Notes: generated by a model not told the origin, from the sequence alone. Positions 6,447 to 16,326 are shown, counted from the first letter of the stretch. The stretch is DNA of 64,000 nt from an uncultured archaeon (GCA_938048735.1 CALIUM010000015.1:52599-116598), one strand, 5' to 3'. A program made the numbers and translations.

Positions 6447-8842
6447 TGGTGTGGCGCATCTTGGTTAGAGAGCTCTCCCATCATGAGGCTACGGTGAGGC
6501 TTCCTGAGGGGATAATAACCTGCACCTCCGCCGAGATGCCTCCCCTAGGAGAGATAATAGGCCAGGAGCAGGCGGTGAGAGCCCTAAGGTTTGGCCTTAA
6601 GACGAGGGGGAAAGGGTTCAATGTCTATGTGGCGGGCATGCCAGGAACAGGTAGGAAGACCGCTATCTCCAACTTCCTCGAGGAGATGGCTAGGGGCATG
6701 CCAGTCCCCGACGACTGGTGCTATGTGTACAACTTCAAGGAACCAATGAGGCCTAGGGCCCTTAAGCTGCCTCCAGGCATGGGGAGGGAGCTAAAAGGTG
6801 ATATGGAGAGGTTCATCTCCGAGGTGAGGAAGGCCCTAACAACCGCCTTCGAGAGCCAGGAGTATGCAAGGAGGAGGGAGGAGATAGTGGAGGCCGTTCA
6901 GAGGGAGAACAGCAAGCTGGCGGAGGAGTTGGACCAGCTGGCTAGGAGGGAGGGATTCATACTGCAGAGATCCCCCATAGGGTTTCTGATGATACCCGTC
7001 CTAGATGGCAGGCCGGTGACGGAGCAGGAGTTTGGGCTCCTCCCCCCAGCTCTAAGGAGGGAGATCCAGTCAAGGCGCGAGGCGCTTGAGGATAAGCTCA
7101 GGGTTTTCATGGGCCGGCTGAGGGAGGCCGAGAAGAGGGTGGATGAGGCCGTGAGGGAGCTTAACAGGAAGGTCGCCATCTTCGCCATGGAGCCTCTCAT
7201 CAACAACCTAATAGAGAAGTACGGCTCCATAGGAGAGGTCAAGGATTACCTGAGGGATGTTCACTCGGACATCCTAGAGAACCTGCCCCTCATCCTGGGA
7301 AGGGGTAGAGAGCAGCAGAGACTCCCCATCCAGATACCGGAGATTACAGAGGATCCCGCTGAGAGGTATAAGGTAAACCTTATAGTGGATAACTCCGGCC
7401 TTAAGGGTGCTCCGGTGGTCATGGAGCTCAACCCGACCTATCAGAACCTCCTCGGGAAGATCGAGAAGGAGGCGAGGTTCGGAATTCTCATCACGGACTA
7501 CACAATGATCAGGGGCGGCTCAGCCCACAGGGCTAACGGCGGGTTCCTGGTTCTGCCCGTCGAGGAGCTGCTGGCCAACCCCCTATCCTGGGATGGGTTA
7601 AAGAGGGCGATGATGAACTCAAGCCTCGAGATAGAGGAGATACCTGAGAGGCTTGGATTCTGGACTGCGAAGACCTTGAGGCCTGAGCCCATACCCTTCA
7701 ACGCCAAGGTCATCCTAATAGGAAGCCCCTGGCTATACCACCTCCTCTACGTGCTGGATAAGGACTTCAAGGAGCTCTTCAAGGTGAAGGCAGAGTTCGA
7801 CACAACCATGGATAGGAATGAGGAGAACATAAGGAAGTACGCCTCCTTCATATGCACCCTCTGCCGGAAGGAGGGGCTGAGGCACCTCGACCCGTCGGGA
7901 ATAGCAGAAGTGATAGACTACAGCTCCAGGCTCGCAGCGGACAAGAGGAAGCTCTCAACCCTATTCGCCAACGTCTCCGACATAATAAGGGAGGCCGACT
8001 TCTATGCATCCGAGGAGGGGGCCGAGTACATATCTAAGAGGCATGTGGAGAGGGCCCTTGAGGAGAAGGTCTACAGGTCAAGCCTAATCCAGAGGAAGAT
8101 CGAGGAGATGATAGCTAGGGGGATCCTACTAATAGATACGGATGGAGAGGCTGTGGGGCAGGTAAACGGCCTCTCCGTGGTGGAGCTCGGGGACTACAGC
8201 TTCGGAAGGCCAAGCAGGGTGACAGCCACGGTCGGGCTGGGAAGGGAGGGGGTTATAGACATAGAGAGGGAGGCGAGGATGGGTGGACCCATTCACACGA
8301 AGGGCGTGATGATCCTCTCCGGCTTCCTCAACGAGAGGTATGCTAGGGATAAACCCCTAAGCCTTAGCGCGAGGCTGGTCTTCGAGCAGAGCTACTCCGG
8401 GGTCGAGGGGGACAGCGCATCCAGCGCGGAGCTGTACGCCATCCTGTCGGCCCTCTCGGGGGTTCCGATAAGGCAGTACCTTGCAGTGACGGGATCCGTC
8501 AATCAGAAGGGGGAGATCCAGGCCATCGGCGGCGTGAACGAGAAGATAGAGGGGTTCTACCAGGTCTGCAAGGTGAAGGGGCTTAATGGGAAGCAGGGAG
8601 TCGTCATACCGGAGAGCAACGTACAGAACCTCGTCCTAAAGGAGGAGGTGGTGGAGGCAATAAGGCTGGGAAAGTTCCATATATACCCCGTCAAGACCAT
8701 AGACGAGGGGATCGAGATACTCACGGGATTAAAGGCAGGGGAGAGGAGGCCGGATGGAACCTTCGAGGAGGGTACAGTAAACTACCTCGTCCAGAAGAGG
8801 CTTGAGGAGATGGCGGAAGCCATAAAGGAGTACCCAGCCTGA
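6446..8842 (+). CDS. Soluble Lon-family ATP-dependent protease (AAA_32 / LonC-like type)
   Basis: ATP-dependent Ser-Lys protease for protein quality control. 798 residues. The ATPase part has a Walker A-like GMPGTGRKT (about 64-72) followed by a long coiled-coil insertion (about 125-270) rich in Glu/Arg. The C-terminal protease domain carries the catalytic Ser in EGDSASSAE and the catalytic Lys in GGVNEKIEGF. There are no transmembrane segments, unlike the membrane-bound archaeal LonB. Start uncertain: the TATA-like element overlaps the ATG, so the TTG at 6461 (five codons in) may be used. Confidence 0.92.
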   Translation: MVWRILVRELSHHEATVRLPEGIITCTSAEMPPLGEIIGQEQAVRALRFGLKTRGKGFNVYVAGMPGTGRKTAISNFLEEMARGMPVPDDWCYVYNFKEPMRPRALKLPPGMGRELKGDMERFISEVRKALTTAFESQEYARRREEIVEAVQRENSKLAEELDQLARREGFILQRSPIGFLMIPVLDGRPVTEQEFGLLPPALRREIQSRREALEDKLRVFMGRLREAEKRVDEAVRELNRKVAIFAMEPLINNLIEKYGSIGEVKDYLRDVHSDILENLPLILGRGREQQRLPIQIPEITEDPAERYKVNLIVDNSGLKGAPVVMELNPTYQNLLGKIEKEARFGILITDYTMIRGGSAHRANGGFLVLPVEELLANPLSWDGLKRAMMNSSLEIEEIPERLGFWTAKTLRPEPIPFNAKVILIGSPWLYHLLYVLDKDFKELFKVKAEFDTTMDRNEENIRKYASFICTLCRKEGLRHLDPSGIAEVIDYSSRLAADKRKLSTLFANVSDIIREADFYASEEGAEYISKRHVERALEEKVYRSSLIQRKIEEMIARGILLIDTDGEAVGQVNGLSVVELGDYSFGRPSRVTATVGLGREGVIDIEREARMGGPIHTKGVMILSGFLNERYARDKPLSLSARLVFEQSYSGVEGDSASSAELYAILSALSGVPIRQYLAVTGSVNQKGEIQAIGGVNEKIEGFYQVCKVKGLNGKQGVVIPESNVQNLVLKEEVVEAIRLGKFHIYPVKTIDEGIEILTGLKAGERRPDGTFEEGTVNYLVQKRLEEMAEAIKEYPA

Positions 8843-8962
8843 GATGAGAGAAGGCAACACTCATCTTGATCATCTTGGATCAACCAACGAATCACACTAG
8901 CACAAAGGATTTATGGGGCAACTCCCAGAATTTTTTTCTCAGGGGAAACCTTCTAGGTGGGA

Positions 8963-9880
8963 ATGGAGCAGCTCTATGATGTCATAGTTATAGGGGGAGG
9001 GCCTGCTGGCCTCGCCGCCGGGATGTACACGGCTAGGCACGGCCTGAAGACCCTCATCCTCGACGGGAAGAGGCATGGTGGGAAGGCAGCGGAGGCCGCG
9101 CTAATAGATAATTTCCCCGGGTTCCCAGAGGGAATATCCGGAAAGGAACTCATGGAGAGGTTCATAGCCCATGCCAAGAGGTTCAACGCCGAACTCAAGA
9201 TAGACAAGATAGTTGGCCTCAACCCCTACGGGCATCCTAAAGAGGTCTACACGAGGGAGGGGGTCTACATGGCTAAGGCCTTAGTGATCGCCACCGGGAT
9301 CCAGCGGAGGAAACTAAAGGTTCCTGGAGAGGAGGAGTTCAAGGGTAAAGGAGTCTCATATTGCGCGATATGTGACGGCCCCCTATTCGAGGGTAAGGTG
9401 GTAGCCGTAGTCGGCTCATCTAGCGAGGCTGCGGAGGAGGCCCTAGCTCTCTCAAAGTTCGCTAAGAGGACGTACTTCATACCCGGCGCAGAGAGGTTGA
9501 GCGAGGAGGTACTTAGAGAGCTGAGCGGTAACCCGAACATAGAGGTTCTCGAGGGGGCCAGCGTGGAGTCTATCGGGGGGGAGGGCATGGTCACCCACAT
9601 CTGGATAAAGGGGGGGCCTAGGAGGAGGCTGGATGTCGATGGGATCTTCATAATATTAGAGCACATCCCCATGATGGATATGCTCAGGGAGGCGGGGGTG
9701 GAGATGGATGAGGGGGGCTGCATAAAGGTGGATAGCCACAACCGGACTAATATACCCGGCATCTTCGCGGCCGGGGAGTGCACATGCGGGGGAGGAATAC
9801 AGGTCATAACCGCGGCCGGCGATGGGGCTAAGGCGGGGATATCCGTTATAAGATATCTCCAAACCACCAGAACGAAATAG
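8963..9880 (+). CDS. Thioredoxin reductase-like FAD/NAD(P) oxidoreductase
   Basis: Two-dinucleotide-domain flavoprotein that passes electrons from NAD(P)H via FAD to a redox disulfide. The FAD motif IGGGPAGLAAGMY is at the N-terminus, the redox pair CAIC is in SYCAICDG (about residue 133), and the second FAD motif is GIFAAGECTCGGG. The NAD(P) site, usually GGGxSA, reads VGSSSEAAEEAL, an altered version, so the reductant is uncertain. ATG 8963 is chosen; a GTG six bases earlier is in frame. A T7 run at 8931-8937 lies upstream and may terminate the preceding transcript. Convergent with pyrC. Confidence 0.88.
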   Translation: MEQLYDVIVIGGGPAGLAAGMYTARHGLKTLILDGKRHGGKAAEAALIDNFPGFPEGISGKELMERFIAHAKRFNAELKIDKIVGLNPYGHPKEVYTREGVYMAKALVIATGIQRRKLKVPGEEEFKGKGVSYCAICDGPLFEGKVVAVVGSSSEAAEEALALSKFAKRTYFIPGAERLSEEVLRELSGNPNIEVLEGASVESIGGEGMVTHIWIKGGPRRRLDVDGIFIILEHIPMMDMLREAGVEMDEGGCIKVDSHNRTNIPGIFAAGECTCGGGIQVITAAGDGAKAGISVIRYLQTTRTK

Positions 9881-9895
9881 TGAAAGGGCTCCGCA

Positions 9896-11245
9896 TCATA
9901 CTCTCCTCCGAATCGGAGATAGGAACTTTCCATATCCGGGCCTTCCCAAGATCTCACCATCCTCCCATATGACCTCCCCCCTGACGATGGTTAGGATGGG
10001 TTTTCCCCTTCCCTTAAAGCCCTCGAAGGGGGTTATCCTCTGCTTGGAGTGGAGGTTTTCCCCCCTTATCTCAAACTCGGCCTTTGTGTCGACGACCACG
10101 AGATCCGCGTCCGAGCCTATGGAGATGCAGCCCTTCCTCGGGTATAGCCCCAGGATCCTAGCCGGGTTTGTTGAGAAGGCCTCGACCATCCTCTCAAGGC
10201 TGAGAAGGCCTTTATTCACGGAGCCGAGCATCAATGGGAGGGTCGTCTCAACGCCCACGCTGCCGGATGGGGCGTCGAAGATGTCAATCCATCCCCTCTC
10301 CTTCTCCTCCCTCGTGTATGGGGCGTGGTCGCTCGCCACGACATCTAGGAGGCCCTTTCGGAGGGCCTGCCAGAGGGCCCTCTGATGCTCAGGGCCCCTC
10401 AGGGGAGGATCCACCTTCCCGTATGGGCCGAGCCTCTCAAGGTCATCTGTCGATAGGAAGAGGTAGCAGGGGGAGGTCTCAGCCGTTACCTTAACACCCC
10501 TCCCTTTGGCCCATGAAAGGAGGGCTAAAGCTTCAGAGGAGGTCATGTGGCATATGTGGAGGTGGACTGAGGCCTCCTCCGCGAGGAGGATGGCCCTGGC
10601 GGTGGCCTCGGCCTCAGCTAGAGGGAGCCTGAACTCAGAGTGGGCTAGGGGGTCCCTCCTACCTTGGCTCCTAGCCCTCTCTACGCCCCTAGAGACGAGA
10701 CCCTCGTTCTCGGCGTGGACTAGGCAGGGGAGACCCGTCTCGGCTATTAGGAGAAGGTTGTCGAGCATATCGGCGTCTGAGACGGCCAGCTCCTTGAACC
10801 TGGAGATCATGAACATCTTGTAGGCTATGGCCCCCTCCTCCGCCAGGGGTTTTATCTCATCCCTGCTCATTGATCCAGCCCCAGCCACCAGAGCGAAATC
10901 CACATAGGCCTTCCTCTCAACTATCCTCCTCTTCTCCCTCAACCTCTCAGCGGAGGTCACGGGGGGAAGGGTGTTAGGCATCTCGGCGACCGTTGTCACG
11001 CCACCCGCCGCCGCCGACATCGTGCCAGTCTCGAAGTCCTCCCTATCGGGGGATCCAGGATCCCTGAAGTGAACGTGCATATCTATCATCCCCGGCAGGA
11101 TGAGCTTACCATCCACATCCAAGACCCTCACCCCCTCAGGGGCCGCCCTGCCCATCCAGGCTATCTTTCCATCCTCAACACCTATCGAGGCACTTACAAG
11201 GCCGTATGGAGTATATATAGTCCCATTCCTGACTACTAGATCCAA
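9896..11245 (-). CDS. pyrC: Dihydroorotase (cyclic amidohydrolase family)
   Basis: Closes carbamoyl-aspartate to dihydroorotate in pyrimidine synthesis. 449 residues, the long class I type. The metal site HVHFRDPG is at about residue 58, followed by the substrate-loop MPNTLPPVTS, a Lys in AYKMFM that may carry the bridging carbamate, HICHMTS and the catalytic Asp in SDHAPYT. TTG start with GGAGATGGG just upstream. Class I dihydroorotases and allantoinases are hard to separate by motif; dihydroorotase is preferred because no purine-degradation genes are nearby. Confidence 0.88.
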   Translation of the reverse strand: MDLVVRNGTIYTPYGLVSASIGVEDGKIAWMGRAAPEGVRVLDVDGKLILPGMIDMHVHFRDPGSPDREDFETGTMSAAAGGVTTVAEMPNTLPPVTSAERLREKRRIVERKAYVDFALVAGAGSMSRDEIKPLAEEGAIAYKMFMISRFKELAVSDADMLDNLLLIAETGLPCLVHAENEGLVSRGVERARSQGRRDPLAHSEFRLPLAEAEATARAILLAEEASVHLHICHMTSSEALALLSWAKGRGVKVTAETSPCYLFLSTDDLERLGPYGKVDPPLRGPEHQRALWQALRKGLLDVVASDHAPYTREEKERGWIDIFDAPSGSVGVETTLPLMLGSVNKGLLSLERMVEAFSTNPARILGLYPRKGCISIGSDADLVVVDTKAEFEIRGENLHSKQRITPFEGFKGRGKPILTIVRGEVIWEDGEILGRPGYGKFLSPIRRRV

Positions 11246-11462
11246 CCCATCTCCAGCTATTCAATTAAACCTTAATCAACCTTTGGACTCGAACTCCCTC
11301 TAAACATTTTAAAGAAGATATCTATAACGTGAAAATTAATGAGGTTTTAGAAAAGGGGAAAATAAATTTATGAAGAGGAAGGAGGCCAGAATTTAGGGTC
11401 TAGCTGGTGGCCGAACATCCATCCGAGACTCCCTAAGAGAAATCGGGAAAGCTAAGCCCAAA

Positions 11463-12458
11463 ATGGCTCAGGTGATCCCCAAGAAAGAGATAAAAAATCC
11501 GACGCCTCCCTGCCTTGATGACAGAGTATTGTCAAGCGAGGATGAGATCCTAGACGTCCTAGAGCGTGTTGTTAGGAGCGTTGTTCATGTAAATACGGTG
11601 AGGGTTCTCAGGGACAGATTCTATAGGCCCATGCCCCTTAGGGGGATGGGAAGCGGCTTCATCGTAGAGCCGGATGGATGGATAGTCACAAACGCCCATG
11701 TGGTTAGAGGGGCGGAGAAGATAGGGGTAATCCTACACGACAGAACCCTCCTAGAGGGGAGCATAATCGGAGAGTGCCAGGGCACGGACACCGCGGTGAT
11801 AAGGGTTGACTCCAAGGGGTTGGAGGCCGCTGAACTCGGAGACTCGGATAGGTTAAGGGTTGGTCAGAGGGTATACGCCATAGGCAACCCATTCGGACTT
11901 GAGGGGGGCCCGACTGTCACATCCGGGGTTATAAGCGCCCTAAACAGGTCGATACATAGCGGTGAGATCTCACTTGCCAACTTGGTCCAGACTGATGCCC
12001 CGATAAACCCCGGAAACAGCGGGGGCCCCTTGGTCGATACCAGAGGTAGGGTGGTGGCAATGAACACGGCGATCATACCCTACGCCCAGGGCATAGGCTT
12101 CGCCATCCCGATAAACACCGTGAAGGAGTGCCTAGAGCAGATAAGGACCAAGGGGAGGTTCCTGTCCCCTTGGCTCGGGGTATACGGGCTCACCTTAAAC
12201 CCCCAACTGGCCTCCTACTATGGCGTTGCGGCCTACTCCGGATTCCTGGTGACTAACATAATCCCGGGAGGCCCAGCCCATAAGGCTGGCCTGGAGGCTG
12301 GTGATGTCATCCTGGCCATAGATGGAAGTAGGATAATGGATGTGGAGGATCTGAGGAGGGAGATTGCCCGCAAGAGGGTGGGGGATCATGTGAAAGTTGA
12401 GATCCTAAGGGATGGACATAGAGGAATCATCGATATGGTTATAGAGGGGAGAAGGTAA
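11463..12458 (+). CDS. HtrA/Deg-like trypsin-fold serine protease with one PDZ domain, apparently cytoplasmic
   Basis: 331 residues. The catalytic triad is complete: His in TNAHVV, Asp in GTDTAVI, Ser in NPGNSGGPLVD. A PDZ domain follows from about residue 235 (GFLVTNIIPGGPAHKAGLEAGDVIL). The N-terminus (MAQVIPKKEIKNPTPP) has no signal peptide or membrane segment, so unlike most Deg proteases it seems to work inside the cell. A TATA-like AAATAAATTTATG lies about 95 nt upstream, implying an unusually long leader for this window. Confidence 0.92.
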   Translation: MAQVIPKKEIKNPTPPCLDDRVLSSEDEILDVLERVVRSVVHVNTVRVLRDRFYRPMPLRGMGSGFIVEPDGWIVTNAHVVRGAEKIGVILHDRTLLEGSIIGECQGTDTAVIRVDSKGLEAAELGDSDRLRVGQRVYAIGNPFGLEGGPTVTSGVISALNRSIHSGEISLANLVQTDAPINPGNSGGPLVDTRGRVVAMNTAIIPYAQGIGFAIPINTVKECLEQIRTKGRFLSPWLGVYGLTLNPQLASYYGVAAYSGFLVTNIIPGGPAHKAGLEAGDVILAIDGSRIMDVEDLRREIARKRVGDHVKVEILRDGHRGIIDMVIEGRR

Positions 12459-12488
12459 GAGTAAGAAGGCCCGGAGCTGATAACCTGC

Positions 12489-13799
12489 TTGAAGTATTCC
12501 ATCTCGAGGATTAAGGGCAGGGAGATCTTGGATTCTAGGGGAGAGCCCACCGTAGAGGTTGAGGTCTATACTGAGGGAGGGGCCTCAGGAAGGGCGGCTG
12601 TGCCTAGCGGGGTCTCGAGGGGTAGGCATGAGGCCTTTGAACTCAGGGATGGGGGGGCCAGATACCATGGGAGGGGCGTCCTCAGGGCCGTTGCATCCGT
12701 CAACGAGCTTATCGCCCCCCACCTCATTGGGGAGGATGTCAGGGATCAGCTGAGGATAGACAATATGATGATAGAGCTGGATGGAACCCCTGATAAGTCC
12801 AGGCTAGGTGCAAACTCCATCCTTGGAGTGTCACTAGCCTGCGCGAAGGCAGCCGCCGAGTCGGATGGGAAACCCCTATACGTGTATATAGGAGGAGGGG
12901 AAGCATGCCTCCTACCCATCCCCCTCTTCAACGTGATCAACGGAGGCCTTCACGCCGGGAACAATCTAGAGTTCCAAGAGTTCCTCATCCTCCCAGAGAG
13001 GGCTGAGAGCTTCAGAGAGGCCTTGAGGATAGGCTCTGAGATCTACCACGAGCTGAGGAGGATCCTCTCCTCAAGGTATGGGAGGGCCGCTATAAACCTT
13101 GGAGATGAGGGGGGCTTCAGCCCACCCTTGAGCCAGCCTGAGGAGGCATTGGAGGCGATCTCAGAGGCCGTCTCAGAGGCGGGGTACGAGGATTTCGTCT
13201 CCCTAGCCCTGGATGCGGCCGCATCGAACTTCTACAGGCCGGGAGAGGGGTACAACCTCATGGGGAGGTGCCTCAACAGGGGGGAACTCCTTGACTACTA
13301 TGGAGAGCTGGTTGAGAAGTTCCATCTGGTCTCGCTGGAGGATCCCTTCCACGAGGAGGATTTCGAGGGATTCTCGGAGGCGAGGAGAACCCTCTCAATC
13401 CAGATAGTGGGAGATGACCTCTTCACCACAAACCCAAGCCGATTGAAGAGGGGGATAGAGGTGGGGGCGGCGGATGCCCTGCTGCTGAAGATGAACCAGA
13501 TTGGAACCCTCAGCGAGGCCCTCCAGGTGGCGAGGCTGGCGAGGGAGCATGGCTACAAAATCATAACATCCCACAGATCTGGGGATACAGAGGACACCTT
13601 CATAGCAGACCTAGCGGTGGGGATAGGATGCGGCCAGATAAAGGCAGGGGCACCATGCAGGGGGGAGCGCATAGCGAAGTATAATAGGCTTCTCAGGATT
13701 GAGGAGGAACTCGGATCCGCAGCCAGATATCCAAGAGGATTAACCAGCCTTATGGGGCTGAACCTCCAAGCCTCAGGCCTCTTAGCCCAAATATGCTGA
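12489..13799 (+). CDS. eno: Enolase
   Basis: Interconverts 2-phosphoglycerate and phosphoenolpyruvate. 436 residues from a TTG 30 nt after htrA. The N-terminal ILDSRGEPTVEVEV, catalytic GDEGGFSP, the LDAAAS / EDPFHEEDF / GDDLF metal ligands, the base Lys in LLKMNQIGTLSE and SHRSGDTED are present. Two normally strict segments are altered: the flexible loop is SGVSRGRHEA (usually SGASTG.HEA) and the His loop is HAGNNLEFQEF (usually HADNN.D.QEF). Catalytic residues are kept, so it should be active. Confidence 0.94.
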   Translation: MKYSISRIKGREILDSRGEPTVEVEVYTEGGASGRAAVPSGVSRGRHEAFELRDGGARYHGRGVLRAVASVNELIAPHLIGEDVRDQLRIDNMMIELDGTPDKSRLGANSILGVSLACAKAAAESDGKPLYVYIGGGEACLLPIPLFNVINGGLHAGNNLEFQEFLILPERAESFREALRIGSEIYHELRRILSSRYGRAAINLGDEGGFSPPLSQPEEALEAISEAVSEAGYEDFVSLALDAAASNFYRPGEGYNLMGRCLNRGELLDYYGELVEKFHLVSLEDPFHEEDFEGFSEARRTLSIQIVGDDLFTTNPSRLKRGIEVGAADALLLKMNQIGTLSEALQVARLAREHGYKIITSHRSGDTEDTFIADLAVGIGCGQIKAGAPCRGERIAKYNRLLRIEEELGSAARYPRGLTSLMGLNLQASGLLAQIC

Positions 13800-13972
13800 A
13801 AATCATTAAGGCCTTAAGGATTCTCGAAAAGCTTTACTCCCTTTGGGATAAACAAACCCCGATTTACTAATTTTATTGGAATGGATGCGGATCCGTCAGG
13901 AGCCTGAAGGTTTATGATAGTATTATATAGTTTTTGAATGCTTCTTGATGGATCTGTTTAGGGGGCTCAATC

Positions 13973-14725
13973 ATGAGGAATGAGCTGAAGAGGAGGATAA
14001 AGGCTGGGGGACAGGCCCTGGGCGTGTGGGTAACCATAGAGAGCCCGATAGTCACCGAACTCCTCTCCACCATGGGCTTCGACTACCTGGTCTTCGACAC
14101 CGAGCACAGCCCTCTGGACATATACCAAGCCCAGACCCTGATGCAGGCTATCAGAGGGACGGGGACCACCCCAATAGTAAGGGTCTGGTGGAACGATATA
14201 GTCGCGATCAAGAGGGCCCTCGACATAGGTGCCTATGGGGTTATCATACCTTGGGTGAACAATAGGGAGCAGGCTGAGATGGCCGTGAAGGCCTGCCTAT
14301 ATCCCCCGAGGGGCCTGAGGGGTTGCGGACCAAGGAGGGCGGCCCTACTCGACCCAGAGTACCTGAAGACAGCCGACGAGGAGATCCTTATAATAGCCCA
14401 GATAGAGACTAGAGAGGCCGTGGAGAATATAGAGGAGATAGTCTCGGTTGAGGGCATAGATGTGACCTATATAGGGCCCTCAGACCTCTCAGCCTCATAC
14501 GGCCACCTGGGAGACATGGGACACCCGGAGGTCCAGGAGGCCATTGACAGGGTATTCGACGCCTCCAGGGAGGCCGGAGTGGCGACAGGCATCCACATGG
14601 GCTCTGGAAAGCCCATCATCGAGAGGGTAAAGAAGGGGTACAACCTGATAACTGTAGGAAACGACCTGGGCTTCGTGAGAGCTGGAGCCATAGAGGTCTT
14701 GAGGGGACTTGGAAAGATGAGTTGA
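13973..14725 (+). CDS. HpcH/HpaI-family class II aldolase
   Basis: Metal-dependent aldolase acting on pyruvate- or oxaloacetate-type donors, for example 2-keto-3-deoxy-glucarate or 4-hydroxy-2-oxo-heptanedioate type substrates. 250 residues, as usual. Visible motifs are FDTEHSPLD, GVIIPWVNN, AQIETREAVENIEEI with the metal-binding Glu, and IGPSDLSASYG. ATG with a TATA-like ATTATATAG about 45 nt upstream. It stands alone, at the left edge of an AT-rich block, and has ordinary codon use. The exact substrate cannot be read from sequence. Confidence 0.9.
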   Translation: MRNELKRRIKAGGQALGVWVTIESPIVTELLSTMGFDYLVFDTEHSPLDIYQAQTLMQAIRGTGTTPIVRVWWNDIVAIKRALDIGAYGVIIPWVNNREQAEMAVKACLYPPRGLRGCGPRRAALLDPEYLKTADEEILIIAQIETREAVENIEEIVSVEGIDVTYIGPSDLSASYGHLGDMGHPEVQEAIDRVFDASREAGVATGIHMGSGKPIIERVKKGYNLITVGNDLGFVRAGAIEVLRGLGKMS

Positions 14726-14802
14726 GAATTTTATTTTAATCTTTAAAGTAGTTACCCGAAACTCTTTTAAGGAATAAAATAAACGAAGTGAGAGGTATCG
14801 AT

Positions 14803-15564
14803 TTGGTTTATATTGATGCTCATACACATTTTGGAAGGGGGATGCCTCAGGGGATACCGCCAGAAGGTGTGGAAAAATGTATTCAAATGATGGATAAAAT
14901 CGGCATGGATGCTATTATTATAACTCCATGCTATGCTTCAATATCTCCTGATAGAACCTACGATGAGGCAAATAGACTTTTGGCTAATGCTATGAAGGAA
15001 TGTCCAGATAGGCTTATCGGTTTAGCTAGAGTCAACCCGCATTTTATGAAGAGATCCGTTGAAATGGCTGAAAGGTATCTAAAAGAGGACTTCTGGGGGA
15101 TCAAATTTCACCCCCGGAATGAGGCTTTTCCAATAAATCATAAGGAACTTGTTTTTCCAATAATGAGAAAGGTGGAGGAGCTTGGCGGGCTTGTGCTATT
15201 TCATACCGGCTGCCCTGTCTATTCGCATCCTACCCTCGTTGGGGATGTGGCTGATAATTTTCCAGAGGTCCCTATTATTATCGGCCATATGGGTGGCCGG
15301 TTTGTAGACGACGCAATTCTTGTTGCTAAATGGTTTGATAATGTTTATGTAGATACTAGTTTCTGCAGAGGCGTTGGTTCTATTGAAAAGGCTGTTGAAG
15401 TCGCAGGAGCTGAAAAAGTTTTATATGCATCAGACTACCCGCAGGGGTGCATAGAAATCGAAACCTTGAAGGTTAAGTTGGCCGATATATCAAGTAGAGA
15501 TAAGGAGTTAATACTGGGGAAAAATATAAGGAAGATTTTATCATCTATAAATAAAGAGAGGTGA
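14803..15564 (+). CDS. Amidohydrolase family protein (amidohydrolase_2 / PF04909-like)
   Basis: TIM-barrel metal-dependent hydrolase or decarboxylase. Starting at TTG 14803 (GAGAGGT six nt upstream) the protein begins MVYIDAHTHFG with the H-x-H metal site; later motifs are LVLFHTGC, IIGHMGG and YASDYPQG with the metal-binding Asp. About 253 residues, normal for the family. Codons are AT-rich (AAT, TTT, ATT), unlike genes on both sides, suggesting transfer. The next gene, a related but broken copy, starts 6 nt after its stop. The substrate is unknown. Confidence 0.85.
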   Translation: MVYIDAHTHFGRGMPQGIPPEGVEKCIQMMDKIGMDAIIITPCYASISPDRTYDEANRLLANAMKECPDRLIGLARVNPHFMKRSVEMAERYLKEDFWGIKFHPRNEAFPINHKELVFPIMRKVEELGGLVLFHTGCPVYSHPTLVGDVADNFPEVPIIIGHMGGRFVDDAILVAKWFDNVYVDTSFCRGVGSIEKAVEVAGAEKVLYASDYPQGCIEIETLKVKLADISSRDKELILGKNIRKILSSINKER

Positions 15565-15570
15565 TATGGT

Positions 15571-16326
15571 TTGAAAGTTATTGATGCTCTTTCATATGTT
15601 GGAAAAAGTTTATATTTCAAGAGAGAATTCAAGGTTGAGGATCTAATTGAGCGAATGAATTCAAATGGCATAGAGATGGCAGTTATAACTGCTCCACCCC
15701 CTGGACCAGATTATAGAGAGGCTAACAAAATTGTGTATGAAGCTGTGAAGAAATATCCCGAAAGGTTAATGGGTTTTTATAAAATTAATCCCTGGTTTGG
15801 AAAGGAAGAACTAGAGAGAGCAAAATATGCCGTAAAGGAATGGAATTTCAAAGGTTTAAAACTAGATCCGAAAGATGATGGATAAAATGTCAATGATCCC
15901 ATAGTGACTCCAGTAATGAAATTGGCAGAGGAACTTGAGATATCCATATTCTTCCAATCAGGTGATTCTGATTTTTGTCCACCTGAGAAGATAGTGCTTA
16001 TGGCGACCTCCTTTCCAAACGTTACCATTATGATGCAGCATGGAGGATCCGATATGGCACATATTCTTGCCGCTCATCCCCTACTTTGCGATGAAACGAG
16101 AAATCTTGTAATAGGAACTTATCCCCTAAGGGGCTCAGGACCAGATGGGGCGGACAGATTCTTGAAGACTCTACCTAAGGCTTTGGAGAAGAGCGTTGTT
16201 TTCACATCAGAAATGCCCTTCGGATATCCTGAACTGGAACTAAAAATAATTGAACTAACAAATCTGAATCAAGAGATTAAGGAACTCATATTAAGAAAAA
16301 ACATCAAAAGGATCTTAAAAATATAG
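15571..16326 (+). pseudogene. Second amidohydrolase-like gene, interrupted by an in-frame TAA and lacking the H-x-H motif
   Basis: The ORF track shows two pieces (15571-15885 and 15904-16326), but they are in the same frame and separated only by a TAA at 15883-15885 in the context KDDG*NVNDPIVTP. One base change (TAT/TAC to TAA) would explain it. The joined protein of about 251 residues is a paralogue of the preceding gene. Its N-terminus reads VIDALSYVG where that gene has DAHTHFG, so the metal His pair is missing. It therefore looks like a non-catalytic partner that later acquired a stop, or has a sequencing error at that base. Confidence 0.75.

Noticed and set aside
11385-11462. 5S-rRNA-like stretch (GGTGGCCG...GGGAAAGCTAAGCCC) before htrA
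   Set aside because: The similarity is limited to about 15 nt; the rest of the 5S fold, especially the 3' half and closing helix, is absent and coding sequence begins at once.
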